From Crotophaga sulcirostris (Eukaryota; Chordata; Aves; Cuculiformes; Crotophagidae): DNA of 64,000 nt. A model generated the notes under the pieces. That model worked only from the letters and a program-made list of their open reading frames with translations, was not told where the DNA came from and searched no databases. Shown piece after piece: positions 59,701 to 63,283 of the stretch; the stretch's first letter is position 1; each line of letters starts with the position of its first letter. The position numbers and the translations under genes were made by a program. The DNA lies in contig VYZB01000272.1 of assembly GCA_013397455.1 (NCBI GenBank), forward strand, positions 757,201-821,200, written 5' to 3'.

Positions 59701-60179
59701 TGTTTTAATGTAAATATAGCTCAACCCAAGCAAACAAAGCTTGGTCGAGTCTGGATAAAATCCTCCTCTTTTCTGCCACCTCAACACTTGGTAATTGTTC
59801 AAACCCAGGAAAGGACCAGATCCAAGTGGTGTTATTGAACAGGTAAAAAGGAGAAGAATGAGTTTGCTTTTAAAGTTCCAGCTTGGATGTGCTACAGTTA
59901 CATACCATTGAGAGAGATCAAATATAATTGAGGCTAACCGAGAAATAATACCCAGGAGCTTATGAAATGGAAACCGAGGAAAAAAATGGAAAAAAACATG
60001 GTACGCAGAAGTCACTCACCCAGTCTCTGTGCTAGGTAATAGGAGGTGAACACGCTTCCACTGACATTTGCAGTGCACGTCAGGAGTCCAGAGTACACAA
60101 AAGAATGAGAGGGGATGAGAAATCCTCTTCTTGGATCCCACACCATTTTCTTGAAGTTCATCTCTACAGAGTAAGGGTA
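1..60179 (-). CDS. KDRL: KDRL (kdr-like VEGF receptor, 'VEGFR-4'), exons 5-21; gene continues past both window ends
   Basis: Single-pass plasma-membrane receptor tyrosine kinase that would bind VEGF-family ligands through Ig domains 2-3 and signal in endothelium. Seventeen exons encode Ig2 (second half), Ig3-Ig7, a transmembrane helix, the juxtamembrane segment, the glycine loop, the VAVK lysine, the helix-C glutamate, the hinge and the start of the kinase insert. All introns are GT-AG, all phases match, and no stop is present, so the gene looks functional. Assignment to KDRL rather than KDR/FLT1/FLT4 rests on residues I recall from fish kdrl: [47 protein letters not shown] and [16 protein letters not shown] has LGRGAFGQVIEADAFG and FLT1 has LGRGAFGKVVQASAFG at the same places. 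KDRL is a known fourth class kept in fish and other non-placental vertebrates. Exons 1-3 (signal peptide, Ig1) and 22-30 lie outside. Family membership is certain; the KDRL call is strong but rests on memory. Confidence 0.88.
91..1329 (-). other. KDRL intron 20
   Basis: Intron of about 1.24 kb between the hinge exon and the kinase-insert exon. It contains a short AAT run at about 586-604. I see no interspersed repeat or other gene. Confidence 0.8.
1330..1418 (-). CDS. KDRL: KDRL exon 20, kinase hinge
   Basis: An 89-nt exon (phase 1 to 0), the length I recall for the matching human KDR exon. It reads [18 protein letters not shown] then [18 protein letters not shown] is the gatekeeper (Val) and hinge (Glu-Tyr-Cys) that contacts ATP and inhibitors. 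[11 protein letters not shown] agrees with FLT1 and FLT4, whereas KDR has [20 protein letters not shown] leads into the kinase insert and resembles fish kdrl. Acceptor is 'ctttccag', donor AAG|gtaaaa. Kinase core residues are unchanged. Confidence 0.95.
1419..4751 (-). other. KDRL intron 19
   Basis: Intron of 3.3 kb. I recognise no repeats or other genes; several open frames here are unconserved-looking random frames. Confidence 0.75.
4752..4865 (-). CDS. KDRL: KDRL exon 19, kinase helix C and beta-4
   Basis: A 114-nt exon (phase 1 to 1), the same length I recall for KDR. Translation is [18 protein letters not shown] then [20 protein letters not shown]. The Glu in MSELKIL is the helix-C glutamate that pairs with the VAVK lysine. 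[17 protein letters not shown] is a VEGFR signature. ECATTNE replaces EGATxSE of KDR and FLT1; the Gly-to-Cys change is unusual for the loop before helix C. The acceptor reads 'cttaagcag', a tandem AAG/CAG arrangement in which the second AG is taken as the main site. Confidence 0.95.
4866..7197 (-). other. KDRL intron 18
   Basis: Intron of 2.3 kb without recognisable repeats or genes. Confidence 0.75.
7198..7302 (-). CDS. KDRL: KDRL exon 18, kinase glycine loop and catalytic lysine
   Basis: A 105-nt exon (phase 1 to 1). It reads [18 protein letters not shown] then [23 protein letters not shown] is the nucleotide-binding glycine loop, with His where KDR and FLT1 have Arg. The lysine in VAVKML is the ATP-anchoring lysine. 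The His in the loop, EASAFGID and STCKTVAVK match my memory of fish kdrl better than KDR, FLT1 or FLT4. Acceptor is 'gcttctctag', donor AAAG|gtacat. Confidence 0.96.
7303..8574 (-). other. KDRL intron 17
   Basis: Intron of 1.27 kb; no repeat or gene recognised. Confidence 0.75.
8575..8710 (-). CDS. KDRL: KDRL exon 17, juxtamembrane segment and start of kinase domain
   Basis: A 136-nt exon (phase 0 to 1). It reads [17 protein letters not shown], then [18 protein letters not shown], then [16 protein letters not shown] holds the conserved juxtamembrane tyrosine (the KDR Y801 position), part of the autoinhibitory segment. MDPxExPLDExCxRLPYD is universal in VEGF receptors; the [12 protein letters not shown] and PYDSNKWEF variants point to KDRL. 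Acceptor is 'gtttttag', donor CTGG|gtgagt. Confidence 0.96.
8838..8920 (-). repeat. Non-CR1 sequence downstream of a CR1 3' end, copy 1 of 3
   Basis: Read on the minus strand, these 83 bases follow directly after the CR1 at 8921-9152. They match sequence at 49329-49596 and 60668-60860, which also follow CR1 3' ends. Shared words include 'gcagaactgataaatac' and 'caaaaagtgt'. This is the shortest of the three copies. Confidence 0.8.
8921..9152 (-). mobile_element. CR1 LINE fragment (minus; 3' end at left)
   Basis: Antisense of the standard bird CR1 3' region: 'gggttggaag', 'ggatcagggggctcaaag', 'ttgaacacctccaggga'. The tail repeat is missing at the junction with the shared flank. Truncated, non-coding. 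Confidence 0.93.
9702..9950 (-). mobile_element. CR1 LINE fragment, older subfamily (minus)
   Basis: Begins with the inverted tail 'catagaatcacagaatg' and continues 'gagttggaaggaaccca', 'ccctggggagctgttccag', 'ggtgaagaaccttttcct'. More diverged than the neighbouring copies. Confidence 0.9.
10272..10377 (-). mobile_element. CR1 LINE 3' fragment (minus), beside exon 16 donor
   Basis: Inverted tail 'catagaattatgggatg' then 'gggttggaagggacctcaaa' and 'ggatcagggggctcaaa'. It stops 33 bp from the exon 16 donor dinucleotide, on the same strand as the gene. Confidence 0.92.
10411..10517 (-). CDS. KDRL: KDRL exon 16, transmembrane helix
   Basis: A 107-nt exon (phase 1 to 0), the length I recall for KDR. 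It reads [15 protein letters not shown] then [20 protein letters not shown] and K. The hydrophobic run from Val-Ile-Ile to Leu-Phe-Ile is the single membrane span. RKLRK is the cytoplasmic stop-transfer charge cluster. [15 protein letters not shown] is nearly identical to FLT1. Donor is CGAAAA|gtaaga; acceptor 'aacccacag'. Confidence 0.95.
10649..10774 (-). CDS. KDRL: KDRL exon 15, second half of Ig domain 7
   Basis: A 126-nt exon (phase 1 to 1), separated from exon 16 by only 131 bp. It reads [20 protein letters not shown] then [18 protein letters not shown] and IKIQG. The Arg...Asp pair in ERVKKDDEG is the membrane-proximal homotypic salt-bridge motif of VEGFR/PDGFR Ig7 (R726/D731 in KDR), so receptor-receptor contact should be kept. 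LYEC holds the second Ig7 cysteine. NNT is an N-glycosylation sequon. Confidence 0.95.
11013..11294 (-). mobile_element. CR1 LINE, 'atactgtg'-tail family (minus)
   Basis: Starts with the inverted tail 'tatcacagtatcacagtatt', then 'acaaggttggaaaggacctc', 'gcactgagggcctcatccaa' and 'tgagtccatgtcctctagtt'. Well preserved. Confidence 0.94.
12278..12746 (+). mobile_element. CR1 LINE fragment (plus)
   Basis: Runs from 'gttggaatgggtccagagg' to the 3' tail 'gattctatgattctatg'. Contains the degraded C-terminal coding region of CR1 ORF2, not open. Its tail ends about 74 bp from the exon 14 donor. Confidence 0.95.
12822..12968 (-). CDS. KDRL: KDRL exon 14, first half of Ig domain 7
   Basis: A 147-nt exon (phase 1 to 1), the exact length I recall for KDR exon 14. 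It reads [20 protein letters not shown] then [18 protein letters not shown] and [14 protein letters not shown] is the first Ig7 cysteine and ITW the core tryptophan; GTPEPQITW is typical of FLT1 and KDR. NLT and NIS are sequons. Donor is TCAG|gtgagt. The acceptor lies only about 28 bp from a CR1 copy, and CR1 flanks the exon on both sides. Confidence 0.95.
12999..13224 (+). mobile_element. CR1 LINE fragment (plus), abutting exon 14 acceptor
   Basis: Homology starts at 'aagatttagatgacatctta' and ends with 'ccaaaccgttccatgattc'. Its left edge is 28 bp from the acceptor AG of exon 14, so the branch-point zone lies in or next to CR1 sequence. Confidence 0.93.
14106..14497 (-). mobile_element. CR1 LINE, 'atactgtg'-tail family (minus)
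   Basis: Inverted tail 'cacagtatcacagtattgca' followed by the family core and reaching 'ctcttctccaggcttaaaca'. Confidence 0.94.
15664..15957 (-). CDS. KDRL: KDRL exon 13, Ig domain 6
   Basis: A 294-nt exon (phase 1 to 1) holding the whole of Ig6 in one exon, as in KDR (342 nt there, from memory) and FLT1. It begins [17 protein letters not shown], with core cysteines in [10 protein letters not shown] and [11 protein letters not shown] and the tryptophan in HLAWYH. Sequons are NYS, NVT and NST. The opening DVPSG resembles FLT1 DVPNG. The domain is shorter than in KDR by about 16 residues between the cysteines. Donor AGAG|gtaggt; reading through it gives GRSCQ and then a stop. Confidence 0.95.
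16415..16612 (-). mobile_element. CR1 LINE fragment, older subfamily (minus)
   Basis: Inverted tail 'catagactcatagaatcatt' then 'ggttggaaaagacctccaag', 'atcatccagtccaac' and 'ctgggcagcctctgccagtg'. Belongs to the same subfamily as 38101-38360. Confidence 0.9.
16977..17095 (-). mobile_element. CR1 LINE 3' fragment (minus)
   Basis: Three inverted tail units ('atagaatcatagaaccacag') then 'gggttgaaagggacctcaaa' and 'cacctcccactggatcaggg'. Confidence 0.92.
17733..17931 (+). repeat. (TTTTC)n pentanucleotide array with one N
   Basis: About 200 bp of near-perfect TTTTC units, reading GAAAA on the gene strand. One undetermined base sits at 17836, where the unit register shifts by one. Open frames over it (repeated FSFLF, or KRKEK on the other strand) are artefacts. 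Confidence 0.97.
18310..18378 (+). mobile_element. Possible old CR1 3' tail (plus)
   Basis: 'ggatcctctccagctcggat' followed by 'tatcctatgatcctg' resembles a decayed CR1 end ('cccttccaac...attctatgattctatg'). Short and diverged. Confidence 0.4.
21359..21940 (-). mobile_element. CR1 LINE fragment, longest copy (minus)
   Basis: From the inverted tail at 21359 through 'ggatcagggggctcaaagcc', 'ctgtccctgcagtccctgat' and 'gctgaggactccagaactga' to 'tggcccaggacacagtt'. It reaches furthest into the CR1 body of any copy here, but is still heavily 5'-truncated. Confidence 0.93.
22467..22700 (-). mobile_element. CR1 LINE, 'atactgtg'-tail family (minus)
   Basis: Inverted tail with three 'cacagtat' units, then the family core, ending at 'cctaaactttccctga'. 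It has an internal deletion just after 'caacccatgg' relative to sister copies. Confidence 0.93.
22929..23412 (-). mobile_element. CR1 LINE fragment (minus)
   Basis: 'catagaatcatagaatgatg' through 'ccttgaacacgtccaggga' to 'ctccaacacatccatgtcc'. Confidence 0.94.
24560..24703 (+). mobile_element. CR1 LINE fragment (plus), left part split by a nested CR1
   Basis: 'cagagcagtgatggctgccc' to 'tggtcccttccaaccca', where it is interrupted by a second CR1. The missing 3' end ('cccaaaccattctatgattc') resumes at about 25208. Confidence 0.9.
24703..25207 (-). mobile_element. CR1 LINE, 'atactgtg'-tail family (minus), nested insertion
   Basis: Starts with inverted tail 'cacagtatcacagtattaca' and extends about 505 bp to 'gaggggcccagaactgcacc'. 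It sits inside the older plus-strand CR1, so this family was active later. Confidence 0.93.
25208..25242 (+). mobile_element. CR1 LINE 3' end (plus), right part of the split copy
   Basis: 'gaacccaaaccattctatga' plus tail units. It is the displaced end of the copy at 24560-24703, as 'aaccca' occurs at both junctions. Confidence 0.88.
25366..25474 (-). CDS. KDRL: KDRL exon 12, second half of Ig domain 5
   Basis: A 109-nt exon (phase 0 to 1), equal to the KDR exon length I recall. It reads [18 protein letters not shown] then [31 protein letters not shown] carries the second Ig5 cysteine and matches FLT1 SGIYICIASNKVG closely. An extra Cys in MENCRAS lies one strand earlier. Acceptor 'gcttgacag', donor TCAG|gtaagc. 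Confidence 0.95.
28080..28121 (+). repeat. Short tandem duplication, about 22 bp x 2
   Basis: The unit 'ttgccaaactaaacctaatc' occurs twice in a row, the second with one base missing. Confidence 0.85.
31828..31841 (+). repeat. G14 homopolymer run
   Basis: Fourteen consecutive G (C on the gene strand), isolated, in intron 11. Length may be unreliable because of sequencing. Confidence 0.9.
32231..32694 (+). mobile_element. CR1 LINE fragment, third subfamily (plus)
   Basis: 'aaggacattgagggactgga' through 'caagttgcaccagaggagg' and 'tggttggactcaacgatctc' to tail 'gattctatgatgctatgat'. Older and distinct from the other two main families. Confidence 0.92.
33734..33975 (+). repeat. Degenerate T-rich minisatellite, unit near TTTTGGCTGAT
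   Basis: About 240 bp of imperfect 10-13 bp units such as 'gattttggctg' and 'gatttttgct', with a pure T run inside. Strong strand asymmetry: almost no A or C on the plus strand. Confidence 0.85.
34792..34897 (-). CDS. KDRL: KDRL exon 11, middle of Ig domain 5
   Basis: A 106-nt exon (phase 2 to 0), 18 nt shorter than the KDR exon I recall but with the same phases. It reads [16 protein letters not shown] then [39 protein letters not shown] aligns with FLT1 GNRIESITQRMAIIEGKNK. The leading Cys probably pairs with Cys of QPCSL in exon 10, the extra Ig5 disulfide region seen in FLT1. Acceptor 'tgcctccag', donor AAAG|gtatgt. Confidence 0.92.
34898..37713 (-). other. KDRL intron 10
   Basis: Intron of 2.8 kb with no recognised interspersed repeat. 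It contains a near-palindrome at 35591-35610 and a purine-rich stretch at about 36215-36260. Confidence 0.75.
35591..35610. other. 20-bp near-perfect palindrome
   Basis: 'tcgcacgcttaagagtgcga' equals its reverse complement at 18 of 20 positions and is CpG-containing. It could be a dimeric protein-binding site or chance. Confidence 0.5.
37714..37864 (-). CDS. KDRL: KDRL exon 10, first part of Ig domain 5
   Basis: A 151-nt exon (phase 1 to 2). It reads [20 protein letters not shown] then [20 protein letters not shown] and [17 protein letters not shown] matches FLT1 [22 protein letters not shown] has the first Ig5 cysteine and the core tryptophan, as in FLT1 ILTCTAYGIPQPTIKW. Acceptor 'tttctgcag', donor ACATT|gtaagt. 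It is preceded by the largest intron. Confidence 0.95.
38101..38360 (-). mobile_element. CR1 LINE fragment, older subfamily (minus)
   Basis: 'atcacagaatcacagaatca' then 'gaggttgggaaagacttcta', 'caaccccaccgtgcctgcta' and 'agtgctttgccactctt'. Same subfamily as 16415-16612. Confidence 0.9.
39876..40328 (+). mobile_element. CR1 LINE fragment (plus)
   Basis: 'gatgatccaaggactggagc' to 'gattctatgtttctatg'. Confidence 0.94.
40577..40621 (+). repeat. Short tandem duplication, about 22 bp x 2
   Basis: 'gaaggttgctcaagtgttat' followed by 'gaaaggttactcaagtgtta'. Confidence 0.8.
41231..41503 (-). mobile_element. CR1 LINE fragment (minus)
   Basis: 'catagaatcatagatacatg' through 'cttgaacacctccagggatg' to 'aaagccattctctttcatcc'. 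Confidence 0.93.
43302..43571 (-). mobile_element. CR1 LINE, 'atactgtg'-tail family (minus)
   Basis: 'tatcacagtattacaaggtt' to 'gtcctctagttctgtcact'. Confidence 0.94.
44168..44645 (+). mobile_element. CR1 LINE fragment (plus)
   Basis: 'gttggaatgggtccagagga' to a tail of three 'attctgtg' units. Confidence 0.94.
45164..45658 (+). mobile_element. CR1 LINE, 'atactgtg'-tail family (plus), with open ORF2 C-terminus
   Basis: About 495 bp ending in 'aatactgtgatactgtgat'. Unlike other copies, its ORF2 remnant is uninterrupted for about 140 codons (45164-45585), with the non-LTR retrotransposon C-terminal pattern [20 protein letters not shown] and [26 protein letters not shown]. The reverse-transcriptase and endonuclease domains are absent, so it is inactive but young. 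The open frame extends upstream into unrelated sequence by chance. Confidence 0.94.
46631..46708 (+). mobile_element. CR1 LINE 3' end (plus)
   Basis: 'atggcaggggattggaactg' to 'gattctgtgattctatg'. Confidence 0.9.
48941..48987 (+). repeat. (TTA)n microsatellite
   Basis: Imperfect 'ttattattattattat' run just upstream of a CR1. Confidence 0.85.
49001..49328 (+). mobile_element. CR1 LINE fragment (plus), first part of composite
   Basis: 'gggggaccttagagcattct' to 'tgttccatgattctatgat'. It is followed at once by a sequence also found next to two other CR1 ends. Confidence 0.93.
49329..49596 (+). repeat. Non-CR1 sequence downstream of a CR1 3' end, copy 2 of 3 (fullest)
   Basis: About 268 bp shared with 60668-60860 and, for its first 83 bp, with 8838-8920. 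It begins 'gcagaactgataaataccg' and ends near 'catcaagggaggcaccgtg'. A CR1 lies directly before it and a second CR1 tail directly after. Confidence 0.85.
49597..49673 (+). mobile_element. CR1 LINE 3' tail (plus), end of composite
   Basis: 'catggcaagggattggaact' to 'ggttctatgattctatg'. A 3' end only, joined to the shared flank. Confidence 0.9.
51527..51641 (-). mobile_element. CR1 LINE 3' fragment (minus)
   Basis: 'catagaatcatagaatgggt' to 'ggatgagggtgctcatagcc'. Confidence 0.92.
52290..52446 (-). mobile_element. CR1 LINE, 'atactgtg'-tail family (minus), near exon 9
   Basis: 'tatcacagtattacaaggtt' to 'ggcgactaccacctccctgg'. It ends about 108 bp from the exon 9 donor. Confidence 0.93.
52555..52730 (-). 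CDS. KDRL: KDRL exon 9, second half of Ig domain 4
   Basis: A 176-nt exon (phase 2 to 1). It reads [16 protein letters not shown], then [20 protein letters not shown], then [16 protein letters not shown] and [18 protein letters not shown] matches the VEGFR Ig4 pattern (DTGNYTVILTN in KDR, DAGNYTILLSI in FLT1). Ig4 of VEGF receptors lacks the usual disulfide and mediates homotypic contacts. The cysteine in DNHTCYEPD therefore seems unpaired. Sequons are NHT, NYT and NLT. Acceptor 'ccaaaacag', donor ACAG|gtaagg. Confidence 0.95.
53176..53249 (-). mobile_element. CR1 LINE 3' tail, 'atactgtg' family (minus)
   Basis: 'cacagtatcccagtattaca' then 'aggttggaaaggacctttga'. Only the 3' end. Confidence 0.88.
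53630..53775 (-). mobile_element. CR1 LINE, 'atactgtg'-tail family (minus)
   Basis: 'cacagtatcacagtattaca' to 'aaacacctccagggctggg'. Confidence 0.93.
54711..54828 (-). CDS. KDRL: KDRL exon 8, first half of Ig domain 4
   Basis: A 118-nt exon (phase 1 to 2). It reads [20 protein letters not shown] then [30 protein letters not shown] aligns with FLT1 KAFITVKHRK, and [12 protein letters not shown] with FLT1 KVKAFPSPEVVW. No cysteine, as expected for Ig4. Acceptor 'tatttctag', donor ACCTG|gtgagt. Confidence 0.95.
55372..55480 (+). mobile_element. CR1 LINE 3' end, third subfamily (plus)
   Basis: 'ggatatggtttagtggtaga' and 'cagttggactcaatgatctt' to 'cagtaattctgtgatt'. Same subfamily as 32231-32694. 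Confidence 0.88.
55516..55828 (+). mobile_element. CR1 LINE, 'atactgtg'-tail family (plus), beside exon 7 donor
   Basis: 'tagtcaggcagtggttgatc' to 'aatactgtgatactgtgat'. The ORF2 C-terminal frame is still open (55516-55736). It ends 23 bp from the donor dinucleotide of exon 7. Confidence 0.94.
55854..56013 (-). CDS. KDRL: KDRL exon 7, second half of Ig domain 3
   Basis: A 160-nt exon (phase 0 to 1). It reads [18 protein letters not shown], then [20 protein letters not shown], then [22 protein letters not shown] matches FLT1 RRRIDQS exactly at the Ig3 ligand-contact edge. GLYICK has the second Ig3 cysteine. Three sequons (NIT, NMT, NVT). Acceptor 'gacctccag', donor TACG|gtaagt. Confidence 0.95.
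56014..57999 (-). other. KDRL intron 6
   Basis: Intron of 2 kb; A/T-rich unrecognised sequence plus one long CR1. Confidence 0.8.
57291..57797 (-). mobile_element. CR1 LINE fragment (minus)
   Basis: 'cataggatcatggaatcata' through 'gatcagggggctcaaagccc' to 'tcctctggactcgctccaac'. Among the best-preserved copies of this subfamily here. Confidence 0.95.
58000..58136 (-). CDS. KDRL: KDRL exon 6, first half of Ig domain 3
   Basis: A 137-nt exon (phase 1 to 0). It reads [20 protein letters not shown] then [20 protein letters not shown] and [15 protein letters not shown] has the first Ig3 cysteine and ELIWTCPN the tryptophan strand (KDR FNWEYPS, FLT1 MTWSYPD). The Cys after ITW in place of Tyr/Ser is unusual. 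Ig3 with Ig2 forms the VEGF-binding face. Acceptor 'ccatttcag', donor GGGAGA|gtgagt. Confidence 0.94.
58320..58682 (-). mobile_element. CR1 LINE fragment (minus)
   Basis: 'atagaaccatagaatcctgg' to 'ttctcttctccaggctggac', with a deletion of the 'gccatgggcagggacac' segment. Confidence 0.93.
59421..59500 (+). mobile_element. CR1 LINE 3' tail, 'atactgtg' family (plus)
   Basis: 'ttggtgttagtgttgggtta' to 'ttaatactgtgatactgtg'. Confidence 0.9.
60020..60179 (-). CDS. KDRL: KDRL exon 5, second half of Ig domain 2
   Basis: A 160-nt exon (phase 0 to 1), first securely placed exon. It reads [20 protein letters not shown], then [15 protein letters not shown], then [41 protein letters not shown] follows KDR [24 protein letters not shown] and FLT1 IIWDSRKGFIISN...GLLTC. 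NVS is a sequon. Ig2 is the main VEGF-binding domain. Acceptor 'ttccttttcag', donor ACTGG|gtgagt. Confidence 0.95.
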
Positions 60180-60667
60180 CTGAAAAGGAACGGACAGAGA
60201 GGAGGCTTGTGAGACATTGCCTTTCCTCTCAGACCATAGAGATAACTGGCCAAGGCTGCTCTGCTTTAGAGGCAGGATAGGGATTTGACCTTTCAGAATG
60301 GTTGGTGGTCTCATTCCACACATATCTTAAGCAATGTCAGCATAAGCAAACCGAAAAGCCCTCCCTAAGGTATGACTATCTTTCAAATCCAAACCTTGGA
60401 CATCATAACTGAGGCTTTTGATTCAGTAGTCCCAGTCCTCCCAGATCTTACGCAAGATACCATGCTGCCTATTGCGGTTTCCAGTTTCCTCATCTCTTTA
60501 CTATGTCCATCTTATTTGTATTTTGTGGAGTACTCTTTCTGAAAGTGTTTAAGACCAAAATTTGCTTCTCCTAATGCTACATGTAGCTTCCACAGTTTTT
60601 TTCTGGGATTTCACAGTACTTTAAAAATATGTGTGCCGTTAGACTCCCAAAAGCCCGAATTAGTCAT

Positions 60668-60860
60668 CGTGCCTCCCCTGACGGCATCTCTGAGCTGTGC
60701 TGGTCATCAGCTACTCTGTATCACACAGCAGCCTGCTCAAAGTGGTGAATCGCAGGGTGGCAGGAATCAGGACTTTAGTAACACTTTTTGTCCTAAATTG
60801 ATAAACATTTGTAATGTTCTGAGATTCTTGAAAATACAGTATTTATCAGTTCTGCACATA
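60668..60860 (-). repeat. Non-CR1 sequence downstream of a CR1 3' end, copy 3 of 3
   Basis: On the minus strand it follows the tail of the CR1 at 60861-61228 and matches 49329-49596, minus about 55 internal bases around 'cattcccagtgggaatcaat'. It lacks the second CR1 tail seen in copy 2. Confidence 0.85.
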
Positions 60861-61228
60861 ATAGAATCATGGAATGATTGGGTTGGAAGGGACCTCAAAG
60901 CCCATCCAGTTCCAAACTCCTGCCATGGGTAGGATCTCCCACTGGATCAGGGGGCTCAAAGCCCCAGCCAACCTGGCCTTGAACACCTCCAGGGATGGGG
61001 CAGCCATCACTGCTCTGGGTAACCTGGGCCAGGGCCTCCCCACCCTCACGGCAAAACATTTCTTCCTAAGATCTCATCTTAATCTCCCCTCTTTCAGCTC
61101 AAAATCATTCCCATCATCCTGTCCCTGCACTCCCTGATCAAGAGCCCCTCCCAGCTCTCCTGGAGCCCCTTTCAGTGCTGGAAGGCTGCTCTAAGGTCTC
61201 CCCACAGCCTCCTCTTCTACAGGCTCCA
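60861..61228 (-). mobile_element. CR1 LINE fragment (minus), first part of composite
   Basis: 'tagaatcatggaatgattgg' through 'ggatcagggggctcaaagcc' to 'cttctacaggctccagg'. Confidence 0.93.
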
Positions 61229-63021
61229 GGAAGGTCTTATATATAAAATATATATATGTATAATACATATATGAGGCAAATGTGGAAAATCAACTAGAGC
61301 AGAACTTCATGTAGTAAGAATAAACCCTCCCTATAGCCTCAGATAGTAGCAATGGCAACCAGGTCAGCTTTTGTTGGTGAGAGTAATTAGTTTATTATTC
61401 CTATTATCACACAAGGAAATTGCCTATTTGCTACAGAAAATGTAATTTACTTTCTAAAAAGTTTGAAAATCCTGGATTATAATGTAGAAAAGAAATACGT
61501 GAAATTAAATGCAGACAAAAATCTCAGGAGTCGATGTCAGATCCCTGAAATCCACCAATTCCAGCCTGTTTGCAGGCAGGGAAATGGAAGTACAGGTCTG
61601 ACTTTTCCAGCAGGACACAGGAAGATTCTTTTGGATCGAGGATGCCCTGCAGGAGTGTTGGGATCTGAACACTGAAGGGGTTTGGGGAACCTTGGTGTGC
61701 CAACAGCTGCTACACAATAATTAACTGTATTTGCACAGTGTTTCTTCTTACTGCTTGTATTATACCAGCTTCTCAGAGATGAGGCAAGTTAATATTTTCC
61801 TTTTCAGAGCTACCTTGTTTTAACTTTCGGAGCTAAACAAGGGAAGAACAGCTCTAGGGACTAGAAGTGGCAATTTCCCCAGCAAGGGAGTAGCTTTGCT
61901 TTTTTTTTATTCTTGTATGCAGCAAGCAATTCAATTTGTTTTTCTGTCTCCACACAACCAGTAGTCTGGTGTGACAGCATGGTTTAAATAGGATTCACTT
62001 TAAATAATACTCCTGTTTGGAAGGAATTTTCATCTGTTTGCAATGCGAGGCGATGCTCCTACCTCTTGTATGAATACACAATTGATCAGGTTGGCATTGG
62101 TTTAGGATGCTTGTTATTGCATATTCAGCACAGACCAAATACAAAGGGATTGTGCCTGTTGGGCAGGGACCAGTGAAGGAGCTGGGGGAAGCAGGCAGAG
62201 CGGGGCAGTTGCTTTCTTTTGGAGCAGTGGTTCTTTTCTGACAGCAATAGGAAACATGGGCTTCATGGAAATACTTTGGAAGTAATCAAGCAGTGATGTC
62301 TCTGTGCAGAACCGTTAGGAAAATTATAGAAAGAGACCTCGAACCTGAGTCTTAATCGTGCTTTAACACCCCTGAAGGTCAAAGCTGCAAGTGGCAAATG
62401 CACACTGAACCAGATCAATGACTAAACAGATCTGACAAGACTGAAAATGCCTCTTTTTCCCAGAATTTAAATTATGTTAAGCAAAATTAAAAGTTTGAAT
62501 TGTGCGTCTTAGCATGGGTTTACTAATAACAAGGATGGTATGTAGAGTTAGCTGGGATCTGTTTAGAATTAGCAAGAAGTACCTTTCTCCACGCATATTT
62601 AAAGCCCAGAGAGTGCAATGATTTTAAAGTATAATGGTAACACAAGGAACTTAATTTATGGTGGAAAAAAGTACATTTTCTACAAGAATAATAAAATGTA
62701 ATAAAGCTGAACTTCATGGTTTGGCAGCTCTGTTCCCTGATGGTGAGGGGAAGGGGAAAGAAAAAATAACCTTACCCGGGAGGCCCTTTTCAACACTATG
62801 ATCATATTAAACATCTTCATAAAATATTCAAAGATATATATTTAAACAATCAAACAAAACGCGTCAATGCCACTTGAAGGAAACCACAGTAACTTCCCTC
62901 CCTTTGAAGTCTGTTGTCTATTGGAGATTAAATTTGGAAGAAGAGGATGTTCTAAATTTGTCTGGTTGCCTTACTCACCTCTCCTCCCCCAGTCTTACCT
63001 CCACCCCTCTCCCGCCACCAC

Positions 63022-63134
63022 TTCCTTCTTCTCATGGGAAGCCGCCACCTTGGCTCCACACAACACTGTGACGTTCCCGGACAGGGCAAACCAAGTGGTG
63101 ACGTTCTGTAGGTGGAGGGCAGGGCTGGTGGCTC
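63022..63134 (-). CDS. KDRL: Candidate KDRL exon 4, first half of Ig domain 2
   Basis: The minus strand is open and reads GATSPALHLQNVTTWFAL then SGNVTVLCGAKVAASHEKKE. GNVTVLC looks like Ig strand B with its cysteine; FLT1 Ig2 has GRELVIPC and KDR KTVVIPC. With these ends the exon is 113 nt, phase 1 to 0, and places 12 residues between Cys and exon end, as in KDR. It would pair with Cys of GLLTC in exon 5. Against it: the in-frame donor (GAA|gtggtg, or GTG|gtggcg 3 nt on) is weak. The strong donor AG|gtaaga at 62999 and the stronger acceptor 'cacctacag' before 63105 are both out of frame with the neighbours. It could also be an Ig1 exon or chance. Confidence 0.4.
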
Positions 63135-63283
63135 CTGAGGACAGTGCCTATCTCCCCTTGAGCAGCTCCCAGCCTCAGGAGACTTCCTTTGGGGAGTGGC
63201 TCTTAACGTCTACATCCCTGCCCTGCAGTCCAGCCTCTCTCTCTTGAAGGGGAAACAGCTTTTTGGGGACAGTTTTGGGGTTG

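Larger units (their letters stand above)
58137..60019 (-). other. KDRL intron 5
   Basis: Intron of 1.9 kb with one CR1 and one short CR1 tail. Confidence 0.8.
60180..63021 (-). other. KDRL intron 4 (if the candidate exon 4 is real)
   Basis: About 2.8 kb holding a CR1, its associated shared flank and a short TATA-rich run at about 61240-61275. No exon signal recognised between 60180 and 63000. Confidence 0.6.

Noticed and set aside
1..60179. Assignment of the gene to KDR, FLT1 or FLT4
   Set aside because: Kinase N-lobe and juxtamembrane residues differ from each at positions where they match kdrl; KDR would have LGRGAFGQVIEADAFG, FLT1 FLFLNK after the hinge, FLT4 [11 protein letters not shown].
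60180..60323. Open reading continuing upstream of exon 5
   Set aside because: It crosses a clear acceptor ('ttccttttcag') and has no Ig pattern; treated as intron 4.
62763..62830. Donor-like 'cccgg|gtaagg' on the minus strand at about 62775 as a possible Ig exon end
   Set aside because: The upstream sequence is AT-rich with stops in the frame and no cysteine or Ig pattern.
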